A program made the position numbers and the translations under genes. A model generated the notes under the pieces. That model searched no databases. It was not told where the DNA came from and was given only the letters and a program-made list of their open reading frames with translations. From positions 1 through 60,819 of the forward strand of contig JAJRTF010000026.1 of the NCBI GenBank assembly GCA_021545585.1: a DNA stretch of 60,819 bases, read 5' to 3'. The stretch is from Zetaproteobacteria bacterium (lineage in GTDB: Bacteria > Pseudomonadota > Zetaproteobacteria > Mariprofundales > Mariprofundaceae). The number at the start of each line of letters is the position of its first letter. The stretch's first letter is position 1. Positions 17,251-26,557 of the stretch are shown here, piece after piece.

Positions 17251-19212
17251 TCAGTAGGTGGCCTTCAGCTGCTCAACCACATGCTCGTTTTCCAGTGTCG
17301 AAATATCCTGCGTGATGGCCTCGCCGGACGCGATGCTGCGCAGGATGCGGCGCATGATCTTGCCGGAGCGTGTTTTCGGCAGCCCTTCGGCAAAGTGGAT
17401 ATCGTCGGGTTTGGCGATCGGGCCGATTTCTCTGGCTACCCAGAGGCGCAATTCCTTTGCCATCGCGGTGCCTGCTGCTCCGCTCGGGGGTTCACCTTTG
17501 AGGGTGACAAAGGCAACAATGGCCTGGCCTTTCAAATCATCCGGACGGCCGACCACGGCAGCCTCGGTGACATGTTCATGCGCTACAAGAGCAGACTCGA
17601 CTTCCATCGTGCCCAGACGATGGCCGGATACGTTCAGCACATCATCAATGCGCCCCATGATCCAGAAGTTGCCGTCTGCATCCCTGCGGGCGCTGTCACC
17701 GGCCAGATAATAGCGGCCATCAAACATGCTCCAGTAGGTATCCCGATAGCGCTTATCATCATTCCAGATGGTACGCAGCATCGAAGGCCAGGGTTTTCTA
17801 ATCACCAGATAGCCGCCCTTGTTCGCTGTCTCAATGACATTGCCATCTTCATCGACGATATCCGCAGCAATCCCGGGCAGGGGGCGTGTGCAGGAGCCCG
17901 GTTTCAGGGCCGTGGCTCCAGGTAGCGGGGCAATCATGTGGGCCCCGGTTTCAGTCTGCCACCATGTATCAACAATGGGGCAGTTCTCCTTGCCGATGAT
18001 CTTGTGATACCACATCCATGCATCGGGGTTGATCGGTTCGCCGACTGTGCCCAGCAGACGCAGAGCGGACAGGTCATATGCATCAGGTATTGCATCGCCC
18101 AGCCGCATCAGAGCGCGAATGGCCGTCGGGGCGGTATAGAAAATGGAGACGCGCAGCTTCTCGCAGATAGACCAGAACCGACCGCCATCCGGTACGGTTG
18201 GCGCACCTTCGTACATCACCTGTGTAGCACCGATCGCCAGCGGACCGTAGGCGACATAGGTATGACCTGTAATCCAGCCGACATCGGCTGTGCACCAGAA
18301 GACATCATCATTCTGTATATCAAACACCCACAGGCTGGTAAGGATGGATAACAGCAGATAACCGGCAGAGCTGTGTTGAATGCCTTTTGGCTTGCCGGTT
18401 GAGCCTGAGGTATAGAGCAGGAATAACGGATGCTCGGCATCCACCCATTCAGGCTCACATTGTATGGATTGCCCCCTGACAGCATCATGCCACCAGATAT
18501 CGCGACCGGACTGCATGGCTATCTCATGCTTCGTGCGCGCAAAGACGATGACCTTCTCCATGCTCGGGCAGCCGCCTGCCAGTGCTCTATCCACTGCGGG
18601 CTTAAGCTTGATAATCTTGCCGCCCCGATGTCCGCCGTCGGCAGTGATGATAAGCCGGGCTCCGGCATCGTTGATACGATCACGCAGCGCCTCGGCTGAG
18701 AATCCGCCGAATACAACCGAATGGATGGCGCCGATGCGTGCGCAGGCCTGCATGGCGACAACGGCTTCGGGAATCATCGGCATATAGATAATAATACGGT
18801 CGCCCGACTGGATGCCCTGCGCCTTCAGTGCATTGGCGAGCATGCATACCTCGCTGTGTAGTTCGCGATAGGAGATAGCCCGGGAGTCACCCGGTTCACC
18901 CTCAAACTGGATGGCTGTCTTGTCGCCATGCTGTTCCAGATTCCTGTCCAGACAATTATACGAAACGTTCAACCGTCCATCGGCAAACCATGAGAAATGC
19001 GGGCGTTTGCTTTCATCCAGCGTCTGTGTGAATGGTGTCTGCCAGTCGATATGTTCATGCGCCTGCGCGGCCCAGAAACCTTCGTAGTTATTTTCGGCCT
19101 GCTCATACAGTGCCGCCAGATCATCTGCCTTGATACGGGCGTTTTTTGAAAAAGCTTCCGGGGGAAGGAAGGTGCGATCTTCCTGTAGAATGGAATCAAT
19201 GGATTGGCTCAT
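17251..19212 (-). CDS. acs: Acetyl-CoA synthetase
   Basis: A 653-residue AMP-forming ligase making acetyl-CoA from acetate. The AMP-binding motif is [15 protein letters not shown] (about 266-280), followed by the [13 protein letters not shown] region and the hinge/C-terminal lid with [14 protein letters not shown]. The acetylation-regulated lysine is in [16 protein letters not shown]. The length matches Acs of E. coli. CGGAG is placed upstream of the ATG. A regulatory Lys acetyltransferase is not seen nearby. Confidence 0.96.
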   Translation of the reverse strand: MSQSIDSILQEDRTFLPPEAFSKNARIKADDLAALYEQAENNYEGFWAAQAHEHIDWQTPFTQTLDESKRPHFSWFADGRLNVSYNCLDRNLEQHGDKTAIQFEGEPGDSRAISYRELHSEVCMLANALKAQGIQSGDRIIIYMPMIPEAVVAMQACARIGAIHSVVFGGFSAEALRDRINDAGARLIITADGGHRGGKIIKLKPAVDRALAGGCPSMEKVIVFARTKHEIAMQSGRDIWWHDAVRGQSIQCEPEWVDAEHPLFLLYTSGSTGKPKGIQHSSAGYLLLSILTSLWVFDIQNDDVFWCTADVGWITGHTYVAYGPLAIGATQVMYEGAPTVPDGGRFWSICEKLRVSIFYTAPTAIRALMRLGDAIPDAYDLSALRLLGTVGEPINPDAWMWYHKIIGKENCPIVDTWWQTETGAHMIAPLPGATALKPGSCTRPLPGIAADIVDEDGNVIETANKGGYLVIRKPWPSMLRTIWNDDKRYRDTYWSMFDGRYYLAGDSARRDADGNFWIMGRIDDVLNVSGHRLGTMEVESALVAHEHVTEAAVVGRPDDLKGQAIVAFVTLKGEPPSGAAGTAMAKELRLWVAREIGPIAKPDDIHFAEGLPKTRSGKIMRRILRSIASGEAITQDISTLENEHVVEQLKATY

Positions 19213-19252
19213 GCTCGAACTCCGGTCAGGCGTTGAATTGCTAATAAGGTGC

Positions 19253-19903
19253 TTAAGCTATCGCACTGGTTTTTTCCGGCCAGTGGCATTCTGCAGCAAC
19301 CGGACAGGCATGGCATTTGGGCTTGCGGGCTGTGCATGTATAGCGGCCATGCAGGATGAGCCAGTGATGGGCATGTTGCATGAAGGGTTTCGGAATCGCT
19401 TTCAACAGTCCTTTCTCGACTTCGAGCGGGGTTTTCCCCGGCGCCAGACCCGTGCGGTTGCCGACTCGGAAGATGTGTGTGTCTACCGCCATGGTCGGTT
19501 CATCAAACAGAACATTAAGTACGACATTGGCTGTTTTACGGCCGACCCCCGGTAATGCCTCAAGCTCCCGGCGTGTCTTTGGTATCTTACCATGATGTTC
19601 GCGAACCAGTATGGCACATGCCTTTATCAGGTGTTTGGCCTTGCTGTTGTATAGTCCGAGTGATGATATATACGTTTTCAGGCGATCTTCACCGAGTTCG
19701 AGCATCGCAGCCGGTGTATTGGCGACGGGGAAGAGTTTCTTTGTCGCTTTATTGACTCCGACATCGGTAGACTGGGCGGATAGCATGACAGCCGCTAGTA
19801 ATTCGAAGTCGTTGCTGTAATTGAGTTCGGTGACCGGCTCGGGATTGGCCGCCTGGAGGGTCTCAAAAAATCGCTGAATTTCAGCAGCATTCATTCGAAG
19901 CAT
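19253..19903 (-). CDS. nth: Endonuclease III
   Basis: A 216-residue base-excision-repair glycosylase/AP lyase. The helix-hairpin-helix motif [17 protein letters not shown] (about 112-128) carries the catalytic Lys, and the catalytic Asp is in [11 protein letters not shown] (about 137). A [4Fe-4S] cluster motif C-x6-C-x2-C-x5-C is present in the C-terminal [17 protein letters not shown]. The start is ATG 19903 or ATG 19894; no strong Shine-Dalgarno decides. Short inverted arms (19892-19898 and 19903-19909) flank the first start codon. Confidence 0.95.
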   Translation of the reverse strand: MLRMNAAEIQRFFETLQAANPEPVTELNYSNDFELLAAVMLSAQSTDVGVNKATKKLFPVANTPAAMLELGEDRLKTYISSLGLYNSKAKHLIKACAILVREHHGKIPKTRRELEALPGVGRKTANVVLNVLFDEPTMAVDTHIFRVGNRTGLAPGKTPLEVEKGLLKAIPKPFMQHAHHWLILHGRYTCTARKPKCHACPVAAECHWPEKTSAIA

Positions 19904-19931
19904 CGAATGCTTATTTGCCTGCTTTACAAGT

Positions 19932-20435
19932 TTATTCGTTGACTTCTTTCAGGGTCAGGGTGACTTGACGGTCGGTAATATCGCCGGCCGGGTTAAGAAC
20001 CTGCTCGACCAGAAACAGGGTGTCTGTATCGATCTTTTCAACATGGCCATTGTTTTTACCCATATAGTTGCCACGGCGTACCATGTATCCTTTGCCAGTG
20101 GCATCTTCAATCATGGCTACGCGGTCTTCACCCATACTGAAGATTGCCACAAGTTTGAGTGAGACCAGATCGAAACCCTCCAGTACTTCACGCTCCCGGT
20201 TGCTCAACCGGTGTTCACGATCCAGCAGCGCGGCGCGTCCGCGCGCTGCGACCAGTGTGAGATAGGACTGAAATGGGTCGCGAAGGTTAGCAAAGTCGAT
20301 ATAGGGTGCCTTGACCATATGATGCATTGCATCAGGAACCTCATCTTCAGCAGGGGCCTGTGGCGCTGTTTTGGGTGCAGCAATGGCTGCCGAAGCAAAG
20401 AGGAATAATCCAGTGAAAAGCCATGTCCAACGCAT
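19932..20435 (-). CDS. pilP: Type IV pilus PilP-like protein, solitary, in frame with the upstream transposase
   Basis: A 167-residue protein with a signal peptide (MRWTWLFTGLFLFASAAIAA). A linker leads to the PilP core: FANLRDPFQSYL, LEGFDLVSLKLVAIFS, VAMIEDATGKGYMVRRGNYMG and a closing TLTLKEVNE. PilP normally links the inner-membrane PilN/PilO ring to the PilQ secretin. Unlike canonical PilP, it has no lipobox cysteine, and pilM, pilN, pilO and pilQ are absent around it. GGGGAGG precedes ATG 20435, so it has its own translation start. The same frame is open upstream through the insertion sequence, giving a possible 544-codon run-on product. Confidence 0.75.
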   Translation of the reverse strand: MRWTWLFTGLFLFASAAIAAPKTAPQAPAEDEVPDAMHHMVKAPYIDFANLRDPFQSYLTLVAARGRAALLDREHRLSNREREVLEGFDLVSLKLVAIFSMGEDRVAMIEDATGKGYMVRRGNYMGKNNGHVEKIDTDTLFLVEQVLNPAGDITDRQVTLTLKEVNE

Positions 20436-20520
20436 CTTGAGTGCCTCCCCTGATAACAGTATAAACAGGAACAAATAATGTATTACAGCAGCAGAATAGC
20501 AGAACTCATTGAATTTGCAA

Positions 20521-20552
20521 GATAATGTATGCGTCCAGTAGGTTTGGCACTC
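20521..20552 (+). repeat. Left target duplication and left terminal inverted repeat of the insertion sequence
   Basis: GATAA at 20521-20525 is one copy of the 5-bp target duplication. The imperfect terminal repeat begins TGTATGCGTCCAGTA at 20526 and ends in the shared core TTTGGCACTC. Confidence 0.85.
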
Positions 20553-21566
20553 GGGCTTATTTTGAACGAGGAATTGTAGCGGAGAAATTTGTCCGTGGCT
20601 GTAGTGAGGGCGTTCACAGTTATACCAGAGCAACCACTCGGCCAGTTGCTCGTTGAAGGCGAGGGGATCGGAGAACAGCATGTCCTCGTAATAGTCAACA
20701 AACTCCTCTTGAATCGTGCGGTTGAAGCGCTCGTTGTGTGCGTTCATTTTTGGTGTGCGTGGATAGGTATGCCAATGGATGGTGGCCGTCTGTTCCAGAG
20801 CTTTGGCGAACTCGCCCTGAAACTCGCGGCCATTATCCGATAACACGGCATGAACAGGTTCGGGAAACACATGCCGGATGATGGACAGAAAGTCTTTGGC
20901 AGCCCTGCTGGCATGTGATGTCGTGCCCACGGCCAAAGCCATGCGGCTGTGAATATCCACCATGGTCAGGATATAACGTCGGCAGCCATCGCGTATGCGT
21001 TCTACGGTATCCAGGGCAATCAGATGCCCCGGCCACTGTGCCACGAAGCCTTTGGGTTTGCGGGCTTTACGCTTGCTGCGAACCGGCTTGGGCTTACCGC
21101 GAGAACTCAGGCGTTGCGGGGCATGGCGCATCTTGTCAGGTGCATCGGCGATGATGCGACCAATGGTGGATACGCCGGGACAGACGCATCTCCGATGCTG
21201 ACAGAACGATGCAAGCAAGGGATAAATCTTCTCTTTGCCAAGATTGGGATGAATGCTGCGCAAACGTCTGATCTCATCGGTCACCGCCTTCGGCCACGCC
21301 CGTTTACGCCTGCTTTTGGGAGCGCTGGAAGCTAGCGCCAGCGCGCCAACATCACCGCCATGTTCACGAAGCTTTTTCTTCCAGCGATACAGGCTACGAC
21401 GCTTAACCGAAAAGGCTTCCATGATGGCTTCAATACCGTACTTCTCCCAGAAACAAAGTACTTTATATCGATATACTGCTATCTCGTTAACCATACCCCA
21501 TCGTACGGCATAATCAGCTAATCGGTAAAAGCCTCGAACCCGATATCCAATGTACTGTATCTGCAT
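20526..21566 (-). CDS. IS481-like DDE transposase without its own stop codon
   Basis: About 347 codons lie inside the element. An N-terminal helix-turn-helix region (FSVKRRSLYRWKKKLREHG) is followed by an rve integrase core. The acidic triad is D in HLIALDTVERI, D in HAVLSDNGREF and E in NAHNERFNRTIQEEF, the last two 35 residues apart. The C-terminal NCERPHYSHG-SPLQFL segment is typical. GGAGAG precedes ATG 21566, which is preferred over an in-frame TTG at 21590. The frame ends YWTHT at the element boundary with no stop and continues through 30 flanking codons and all of pilP to 19932. Confidence 0.88.
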
Positions 21567-21609
21567 GGCAACTCTCCAGATGAGTGCCAAAGGTTTCTGA
21601 ACTTATGCA
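20526..21609 (-). mobile_element. Complete insertion sequence, about 1084 bp, IS481-like
   Basis: The element is bounded by imperfect inverted repeats of about 28 bp (left TGTATGCGTCCAGTA, right read inward TGCATAAGTTCAGAA, both ending TTTGGCACTC). It is flanked by a 5-bp direct duplication GATAA at 20521-20525 and 21610-21614. One DDE transposase fills it. Ends beginning TG and a 5-bp duplication agree with the IS481 group; exact family membership is inferred. It landed about 90 bases upstream of pilP, just after the terminator of the outer-membrane gene, so it probably sits in the original pilP promoter region. The intact duplication suggests a recent insertion. Confidence 0.9.
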
Positions 21610-21614
21610 GATAA
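21582..21614 (-). repeat. Right terminal inverted repeat and right target duplication of the insertion sequence
   Basis: Read on the minus strand from 21609 the repeat is TGCATAAGTTCAGAA and on to TTTGGCACTC. The second GATAA copy is at 21610-21614. Confidence 0.85.
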
Positions 21615-21618
21615 AATA

Positions 21619-21648
21619 GAAAACGGAAAGCTCACACTTCCCGTTTTC
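21619..21648 (-). terminator. Terminator of the outer-membrane barrel gene
   Basis: A 12-bp stem with one mismatch (21619-21630 with 21637-21648) and a six-base loop. On the minus strand it is followed by TATTTTATC. It lies 27 bases after the barrel gene's stop and directly before the insertion point of the mobile element. Confidence 0.75.
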
Positions 21649-21674
21649 CCTGTTTAGAGCAAGCGGGCCCCTGG

Positions 21675-22433
21675 TCAGAAGCGGAAAAATGCTCCGGCAT
21701 ATGGACCCTGAAATTTAGCATCGACAAAGACATTCGACGAATCAACCTTCAGCTTGATCTGGCGATAGCCGGCATAAATCCCCAGCGTCGGCACAGGCGA
21801 GAACTCAATCTGAGCATCAGCATCAAGAAAGCTGTTACCGGAATAACCGAGGTAACCAACCCGACCGGATATTCCAATGAAGTCGGCCAGTGCAATGCGG
21901 GCGCGCAGCCCAATCGTTGGAATCGTAACGGTTGCATCTTTGTTTGTCGTAACGCCTCCTCCCGACATGCGCCCCTTGGTCTTGACAACCTTGGCTGAGG
22001 CTTCGAGTCCCAGCTGGGCGCGCGATGGCAGGTCATCCATATTGATCAGATAGTAGGTGTAGGCGATATCGTAAATATCGCCCTTGAATGAGCTGTTAAC
22101 AGCGGTTCCTGCGGGAAAGGTTTGCCCATTGTAGTTGATGTTGCGGTTCAGAACGCTGACCCCTTCAAAAGTCAGTGGGACAAAACCAAAAGACAAACGG
22201 GAATCGCCAAACTGAAGTGCGATTTCACCGGTAGCTTGTTTGCTGTTGTTGAGGCCAAGGTCTGATTTCATGTCGATCTTAGTGTCTACTACACCACCAG
22301 TGCTTGTACCAAACTGTCCAGATGGAGACAATATCATATAACCGAGCTTGATGGAGATGGTTTCATCGGCCTGGACTGTACTCGAAAGACCAAACGTAAA
22401 CGCTGTCAGTGCAGCAAGAATATAATGTTTCAT
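21675..22433 (-). CDS. Outer-membrane beta-barrel protein
   Basis: A 252-residue protein with a signal peptide (about 1-22, ending VQA). The mature part alternates polar and hydrophobic residues in short strands (for example GEIALQFGDSRLSFGFVPL, YDIAYTYYLINM, VPTLGIYAGYRQIKLKV) and ends in Phe (GPYAGAFFRF), the outer-membrane insertion signal. The length and pattern resemble small 8- to 10-strand barrels of the OmpW/porin-like type; I do not recognise a specific function. AAGGGGGA precedes the ATG. It is divergent from tsaD. Confidence 0.75.
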   Translation of the reverse strand: MKHYILAALTAFTFGLSSTVQADETISIKLGYMILSPSGQFGTSTGGVVDTKIDMKSDLGLNNSKQATGEIALQFGDSRLSFGFVPLTFEGVSVLNRNINYNGQTFPAGTAVNSSFKGDIYDIAYTYYLINMDDLPSRAQLGLEASAKVVKTKGRMSGGGVTTNKDATVTIPTIGLRARIALADFIGISGRVGYLGYSGNSFLDADAQIEFSPVPTLGIYAGYRQIKLKVDSSNVFVDAKFQGPYAGAFFRF

Positions 22434-22613
22434 AGATCCCCCTTATGATTTTCTCACGAATCATGACTATGGTAGCAACTCATTCAGTGCTTTTCATCAC
22501 CAAATTTCTACAGTCTGTGGTTTTCTGACTCAGAATGATTGTTTAATATCTATTTTTCTTTACGCTTGTCAGGCTGGTTCATGATCAGACTTTTCAGAGA
22601 AGAAGGTTCTTCG
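22434..22613. other. Divergent intergenic region between barrel gene and tsaD
   Basis: 180 AT-rich bases hold the Shine-Dalgarno sites of both genes. In-frame ATG (22581) and TTG (22539) codons lie upstream of the preferred tsaD start. No convincing -35/-10 pair or hairpin was recognised. Confidence 0.5.
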
Positions 22614-23645
22614 TTGTTCGTACTCGCTATCGAATCCTCATGTGACGAAACAGCCGTAGCGATTTATCAGGGAGAGTTGATAAATGGCCGTGGCCGTATC
22701 GTTGCCGAGCGGGTGGCGTCCCAGATCGCAACGCATGCCCCCTTTGGCGGGGTGGTACCCGAAATTGCTTCGCGCGAACATCTTGCTGCCTTGCCACCGA
22801 TGGTGGATGCATTATTGGGCGAGGCAGATCTCGCCTGGCAGGGCCTGGATGCGATAGCCGTCACGGCGGGGCCGGGGTTGATGGGCGCCTTGCTGGTTGG
22901 TGTATCCTATGCCAAGGCCGCAGGTATGGCGCATGGTATTCCCGTGATTCCTGTTCACCATATGGAGGGACATTTGCTCGCGCCGGGTATAACGGGTGAT
23001 CTGCCAGCGTTTCCGTTTATCACGCTTCTGGTTTCCGGAGGTCATACGATGCTGGTGCGCGTGGATGGCATCGGGCAGTACCATGTGATTGGGCAGACTC
23101 TGGATGATGCGGCAGGTGAATGTTTTGATAAGTCCGCCCGCCTGCTGGGTCTTGCTTATCCCGGAGGGCCGGAGATTTCACGTCTTGCTGCATTCGGGGA
23201 TGCGGCGCGCTTTGATCTGCCGCGCCCGATGCTGAACAAGGACAATCTGAATTTCAGTTTTTCCGGTCTGAAAACGGCAGTGATGTACACTGTGCGCAAT
23301 GCTGGCAATTTAACCAAAGACATGAGGTGTGATCTCGCAGCATCGATTGAAATAGCGGTTGTGGATGTGCTGGTCAAAAAATCATTATGTGCCTGCCATC
23401 AAGAAAATGTCACTCATCTGGTTGTTGCTGGTGGTGTTGCTGCCAATCGTCATTTGCGTCGGCAACTCGAGGGTGAAGCTGCTGGCAGAGAGATCACAGT
23501 TCATCTGCCTGATCTACGCTACTGCACTGATAATGCTGCCATGATTGCCTATGCTGCTTTCCAGTACTGCTGGAGCGATATACATGGGCCCGTTGACTGG
23601 GATGCAAACCCAAGATGGCGATTGGTAGACATCAATAAAAGCTAG
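22614..23645 (+). CDS. tsaD: tRNA N6-adenosine threonylcarbamoyltransferase
   Basis: A 343-residue protein that transfers the threonylcarbamoyl group to A37 of ANN-reading tRNAs, with TsaB, TsaE and TsaC elsewhere. It opens VLAIESSCDETAVAIY, has the metal motif HHMEGH near residue 117, LVSGGHT, and the ATP-binding stretch GQTLDDAAGECFDKSAR. The late NFSFSGLKTAV and CTDNAAMIAYA blocks are also present. TTG 22614 is chosen because GAAGG lies seven bases upstream and the family starts here; ATG 22581 would add 11 residues. Its stop overlaps the stop of the convergent ligase gene. Confidence 0.94.
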   Translation: MFVLAIESSCDETAVAIYQGELINGRGRIVAERVASQIATHAPFGGVVPEIASREHLAALPPMVDALLGEADLAWQGLDAIAVTAGPGLMGALLVGVSYAKAAGMAHGIPVIPVHHMEGHLLAPGITGDLPAFPFITLLVSGGHTMLVRVDGIGQYHVIGQTLDDAAGECFDKSARLLGLAYPGGPEISRLAAFGDAARFDLPRPMLNKDNLNFSFSGLKTAVMYTVRNAGNLTKDMRCDLAASIEIAVVDVLVKKSLCACHQENVTHLVVAGGVAANRHLRRQLEGEAAGREITVHLPDLRYCTDNAAMIAYAAFQYCWSDIHGPVDWDANPRWRLVDINKS

Positions 23646-25372
23646 TGTCCGAAGTGGTATGTCGATATCGGCTGACCTGAACATGCCTCCAGGTAGTGAT
23701 CTTTGTTCAATTCTCCGGGGAAACCCTGTTGTTCGATGATTTTCCCGATTTCACAGGCCTGTTGAAGCTCTCCAGAATGGGCAAGGGAGTAGAAGAGAAC
23801 CTGATAGATGTCAATAAAGGGTATTTCTGGAGCTGATTCGAGCAGCATCGGAGATATCCAGCGAAGCAAAGGATAGTGTTCTCTTGTCATGGCTATCTGA
23901 TAGGTAAGCCATGCCAAGGGGATGGCACGAACCCTTGGATGGTTTGAAATATCTACGAGAGACTCAAGACTTGCCTTATCTGTAACATTTGTTTGCTGAA
24001 TGATGGAACCTGTTTCAAACCAGATAGCTGATTGTTTAACGGTGAATCCTGCAATGAATAGAGCGACCAGAAAAATCGCCGGTTTCATTCGGTAGTGATA
24101 GCGGATCGTCAGTGATGTTTTTTTTAGCCATGGGGCCATGGCGATGCCTGAAAAAAATGATGCGCATATCAATAATGCTGCAGCCGAATAACTCACATTT
24201 ATCTGAGCTTGAATGAAAAAACCTAATGCGGCCAGCGCAAAAGGCAGGCGTGGCGAGCAACGGTTCATAAGTTTCCGGATTCTCGCCACATAGAAACATA
24301 AGCCCGAAATGATACCAACGCATAGCAGCATCCCACCTTCGGAGATAAGCTGAAGGGTTAGATTGTGCGCACTTAATACCGTTGAAGGCAGCACTGGAGC
24401 ATGTCCCATGAGATATTCCATATGGGCTGTTGCTTCAGGTTTTGCAAACCAGAACTGGTTGGCAAATTGTCCCCATCCGGAGCCTGTGACTGGATGGTTA
24501 AGGAAAATGATCAGGGCACTGCTCCATATCAGTAGCCGTGCCTCCAGGGAGGCGGCCGCACCACCTGCAATTGCCAGAAATCCTTTTTCATATGACTCGG
24601 GCTGACTCAGGGTGAATGTAATGCCTCCAATGATAAGTCCCAGAGTCCACAGGGAGCAAAGCCGCATGCCTGTTTTTCCCGGCTCGGAGCGAAAAGCATA
24701 AAGCATCATGGCCAGGCATGGTATGAAAGCCAGCCATGCGCCTCGAGACAGTGTATCAAACAGGCCGGCGGTTAGCATGACGACGGCCAGCTGCGCCAGC
24801 CAACTGCGGTGTTTCAGCAATAGCCAATGGGCAAATATCCATGCCATGCCAATACCCGCAGCGAAGATGTTGCCCTGATTGAAAGGGCCGGCCAGTTTCA
24901 TCGCAGGAGCCATGGCAAAGGTGAAATTACCCAGATCAAGGTGTTGGCCGGATGTTCCACCCAGCCAGACCAGCCAGCCTGTAGCGAGCCAGAATATGCT
25001 GATGGATATATAGATGGACATCCAGCGGGTTAAATCGGAAATCGAGGTGTTTACCCCAACAAAAAACACAAGAAATGTGGAAACATACAGCCAGAACTGC
25101 AGTGCCCAGCCATGTGCCGCCAGCAATGAGTCGGAAACAAACAGGGATATTTGAACCAGTGCGATAGCCAGAAAAAAGTAAAGCGGCCAGATCGGCAGGC
25201 GGAAACGCTGGCATTGCAACAGCATACTGGCAACAAACATCCATGCAGTTCCAATAGCAAGGAGTATGTTTACATCAAAAGGAAAATATCCCGGGTAGAT
25301 GCATGGACTAAGCAGTACAAGCATATACACAACTGAGCTGAGTTTAATGTTCAGGACGGGCGCGGGATACAT
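23642..25372 (-). CDS. PglL/TfpO-type O-oligosaccharyltransferase (Wzy-like)
   Basis: A 576-residue polytopic membrane protein with about a dozen helices and a periplasmic Wzy_C-type loop. Motifs match PglL/PilO ligases: GPFNQGNIFAAGIGMAW, FDTLSRGAWLAF, the glycine-rich PVTGSGWGQFANQFWF, and LSAHNLTLQLISEGGM with the catalytic His. The C-terminal ~120 residues are a soluble tail as in Wzy_C_2 proteins. Such enzymes move a lipid-linked glycan onto Ser/Thr of pilin. It starts 41 bases after a pilin gene, the order of pilA-tfpO in Pseudomonas, so the pilin is the likely substrate. The upstream open frame to 25531 runs antiphase through the pilin and is rejected. Confidence 0.82.
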   Translation of the reverse strand: MYPAPVLNIKLSSVVYMLVLLSPCIYPGYFPFDVNILLAIGTAWMFVASMLLQCQRFRLPIWPLYFFLAIALVQISLFVSDSLLAAHGWALQFWLYVSTFLVFFVGVNTSISDLTRWMSIYISISIFWLATGWLVWLGGTSGQHLDLGNFTFAMAPAMKLAGPFNQGNIFAAGIGMAWIFAHWLLLKHRSWLAQLAVVMLTAGLFDTLSRGAWLAFIPCLAMMLYAFRSEPGKTGMRLCSLWTLGLIIGGITFTLSQPESYEKGFLAIAGGAAASLEARLLIWSSALIIFLNHPVTGSGWGQFANQFWFAKPEATAHMEYLMGHAPVLPSTVLSAHNLTLQLISEGGMLLCVGIISGLCFYVARIRKLMNRCSPRLPFALAALGFFIQAQINVSYSAAALLICASFFSGIAMAPWLKKTSLTIRYHYRMKPAIFLVALFIAGFTVKQSAIWFETGSIIQQTNVTDKASLESLVDISNHPRVRAIPLAWLTYQIAMTREHYPLLRWISPMLLESAPEIPFIDIYQVLFYSLAHSGELQQACEIGKIIEQQGFPGELNKDHYLEACSGQPISTYHFGH

Positions 25373-25412
25373 CGAAGAACAATTGAATTGATAAAATAAT
25401 CGGAATGACTGG

Positions 25413-25910
25413 TCAGAATGTAGGCCAAGAGGCCAGATTCTTTGCGAAGCTTGGTGCAGGGAGGTCTCCGGCGGTAAAGCTCCCTGACTTGGGCGTGATA
25501 TGGTAATTCTTGTCTTCAAGATCAATGGCAATCATGGAGGTGCTTGCATGATGTTTCCCTCCAACGATGATCGTTTGTTTGCTGGCATCAGTTTTGCCGG
25601 CAAGGTCCACGTCGTAGGACAGAGCTCTTACCTCGAAGAGGACTACACTGCTGTCTGGAAGTGTAACATTTTTGGAGATTACCCCGTTAGTATCTTTGTC
25701 TGCAACCGCAACGGGAACAAATACAGCATTATCATTAAAAAATTGATTCTCAAACAGGAACAGGTGATAAATATTGGCAATAGCTGCCGCATTGTGCGCG
25801 CGCTCTCGATATGCCTTGAAGGCCGGCAGGGCAATGGAGGCCAGAATTCCGATGATGGCCACGACAATCATCAATTCAATCAAAGTGAATCCGCGATTTC
25901 TTGCTGGCAT
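25413..25910 (-). CDS. Type IV prepilin (second, PglL-linked pilin)
   Basis: A 165-residue prepilin with short basic leader MPARNRG, then the N-methylation helix [18 protein letters not shown] with Glu5, processed by PilD. The globular domain has no cysteine pair, so the usual pilin D-loop disulfide is missing. The C-terminus NLASWPTF ends with a Ser near the tail, the region glycosylated by TfpO in some pilins. It shares a FFNDN motif after the helix with the PilA at 28144-28611 and looks like a paralogue. GGGAGGGGG precedes the ATG. It overlaps the upstream unknown gene by 31 bases. Confidence 0.9.
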   Translation of the reverse strand: MPARNRGFTLIELMIVVAIIGILASIALPAFKAYRERAHNAAAIANIYHLFLFENQFFNDNAVFVPVAVADKDTNGVISKNVTLPDSSVVLFEVRALSYDVDLAGKTDASKQTIIVGGKHHASTSMIAIDLEDKNYHITPKSGSFTAGDLPAPSFAKNLASWPTF

Positions 25911-26557
25911 GCTTCCCCCTCCCTTATTTTCTTTATTTTATTTAGAATATGTTGTCGGTATGTGATGGGGGTCACATTGATGCGCGCCTGTAGAAACGCG
26001 ATGGCAAACCTGCATCCGGCAGCTTTGCTTGTGAGTTTGGCTGCATAAGAAAGTGCAAGCGGGGGAGCATCCGGTTGCATTGCAGCCTGCCGGGCCAGTG
26101 AGGCAGCAAGTTGCTGATCATGGATATCCTGATGGGCAATGAATGCGGCAACCATCAGGGGCTCATATTGATGAAGAAATGGTACGCTGGCAGCTAGTAT
26201 ATCAATGGCTTTATCAAATTTGCCTGCCTCATAGGCCAGCAGGCCTTCAGTTAGTCGGTATGTGTCATTGAAATAAGGGTCAAGTGACTGCGCAATGTGC
26301 AGCTTATCCAAAAGTGCCATCTTCCACGTTTCCCCGCTCTGTTTACCGGAGGTGACTTGGGCATAAATATTGAATACATTCAGGATGGCCAGGTCGGCCC
26401 CCAAGCCCGGCAACGAACCTGCCGACGCCTTATGCCACAACACGCTGGACTCGGACCATGTGCCTGATTCCATGATGTGGGTGACTTCCGACTGGGTAGA
26501 GCGGCCCCATGCAATGATTAGTGCAAGGACAAGCATGGCCGGTAAAAGTTTATTCAA
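25880..26557 (-). CDS. Secreted or membrane-anchored protein of unknown function in the pilin cluster
   Basis: A 225-residue protein with an N-terminal signal/anchor (about 5-17, [13 protein letters not shown]). The rest is helical with TPR-like character (for example [22 protein letters not shown] and [20 protein letters not shown]). A motif [13 protein letters not shown] follows the anchor. I do not recognise a named family. It is locked between the ABC permease (4-base overlap) and the second pilin (31-base overlap), so a role with the transporter or pilus is likely. Position and anchor resemble PilG of the Myxococcus PilGHI transporter, but this is only inference. Confidence 0.65.
   Translation of the reverse strand: MNKLLPAMLVLALIIAWGRSTQSEVTHIMESGTWSESSVLWHKASAGSLPGLGADLAILNVFNIYAQVTSGKQSGETWKMALLDKLHIAQSLDPYFNDTYRLTEGLLAYEAGKFDKAIDILAASVPFLHQYEPLMVAAFIAHQDIHDQQLAASLARQAAMQPDAPPLALSYAAKLTSKAAGCRFAIAFLQARINVTPITYRQHILNKIKKIREGEACQQEIADSL

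Noticed and set aside
19892-19909. Inverted repeat across the nth start codon
   Set aside because: Arms are only 7 bp and partly coding; no regulator or comparable site is known to me.
19932-21590. A single 552-codon transposase-PilP protein
   Set aside because: The IS boundary is fixed by inverted repeats and GATAA duplications, and pilP has its own strong ribosome site and signal peptide; the fusion is an accident of insertion.
25373-25531. Upstream extension of the PglL-like gene
   Set aside because: This part is the pilin gene read in another frame; the membrane topology of the ligase begins at ATG 25372.
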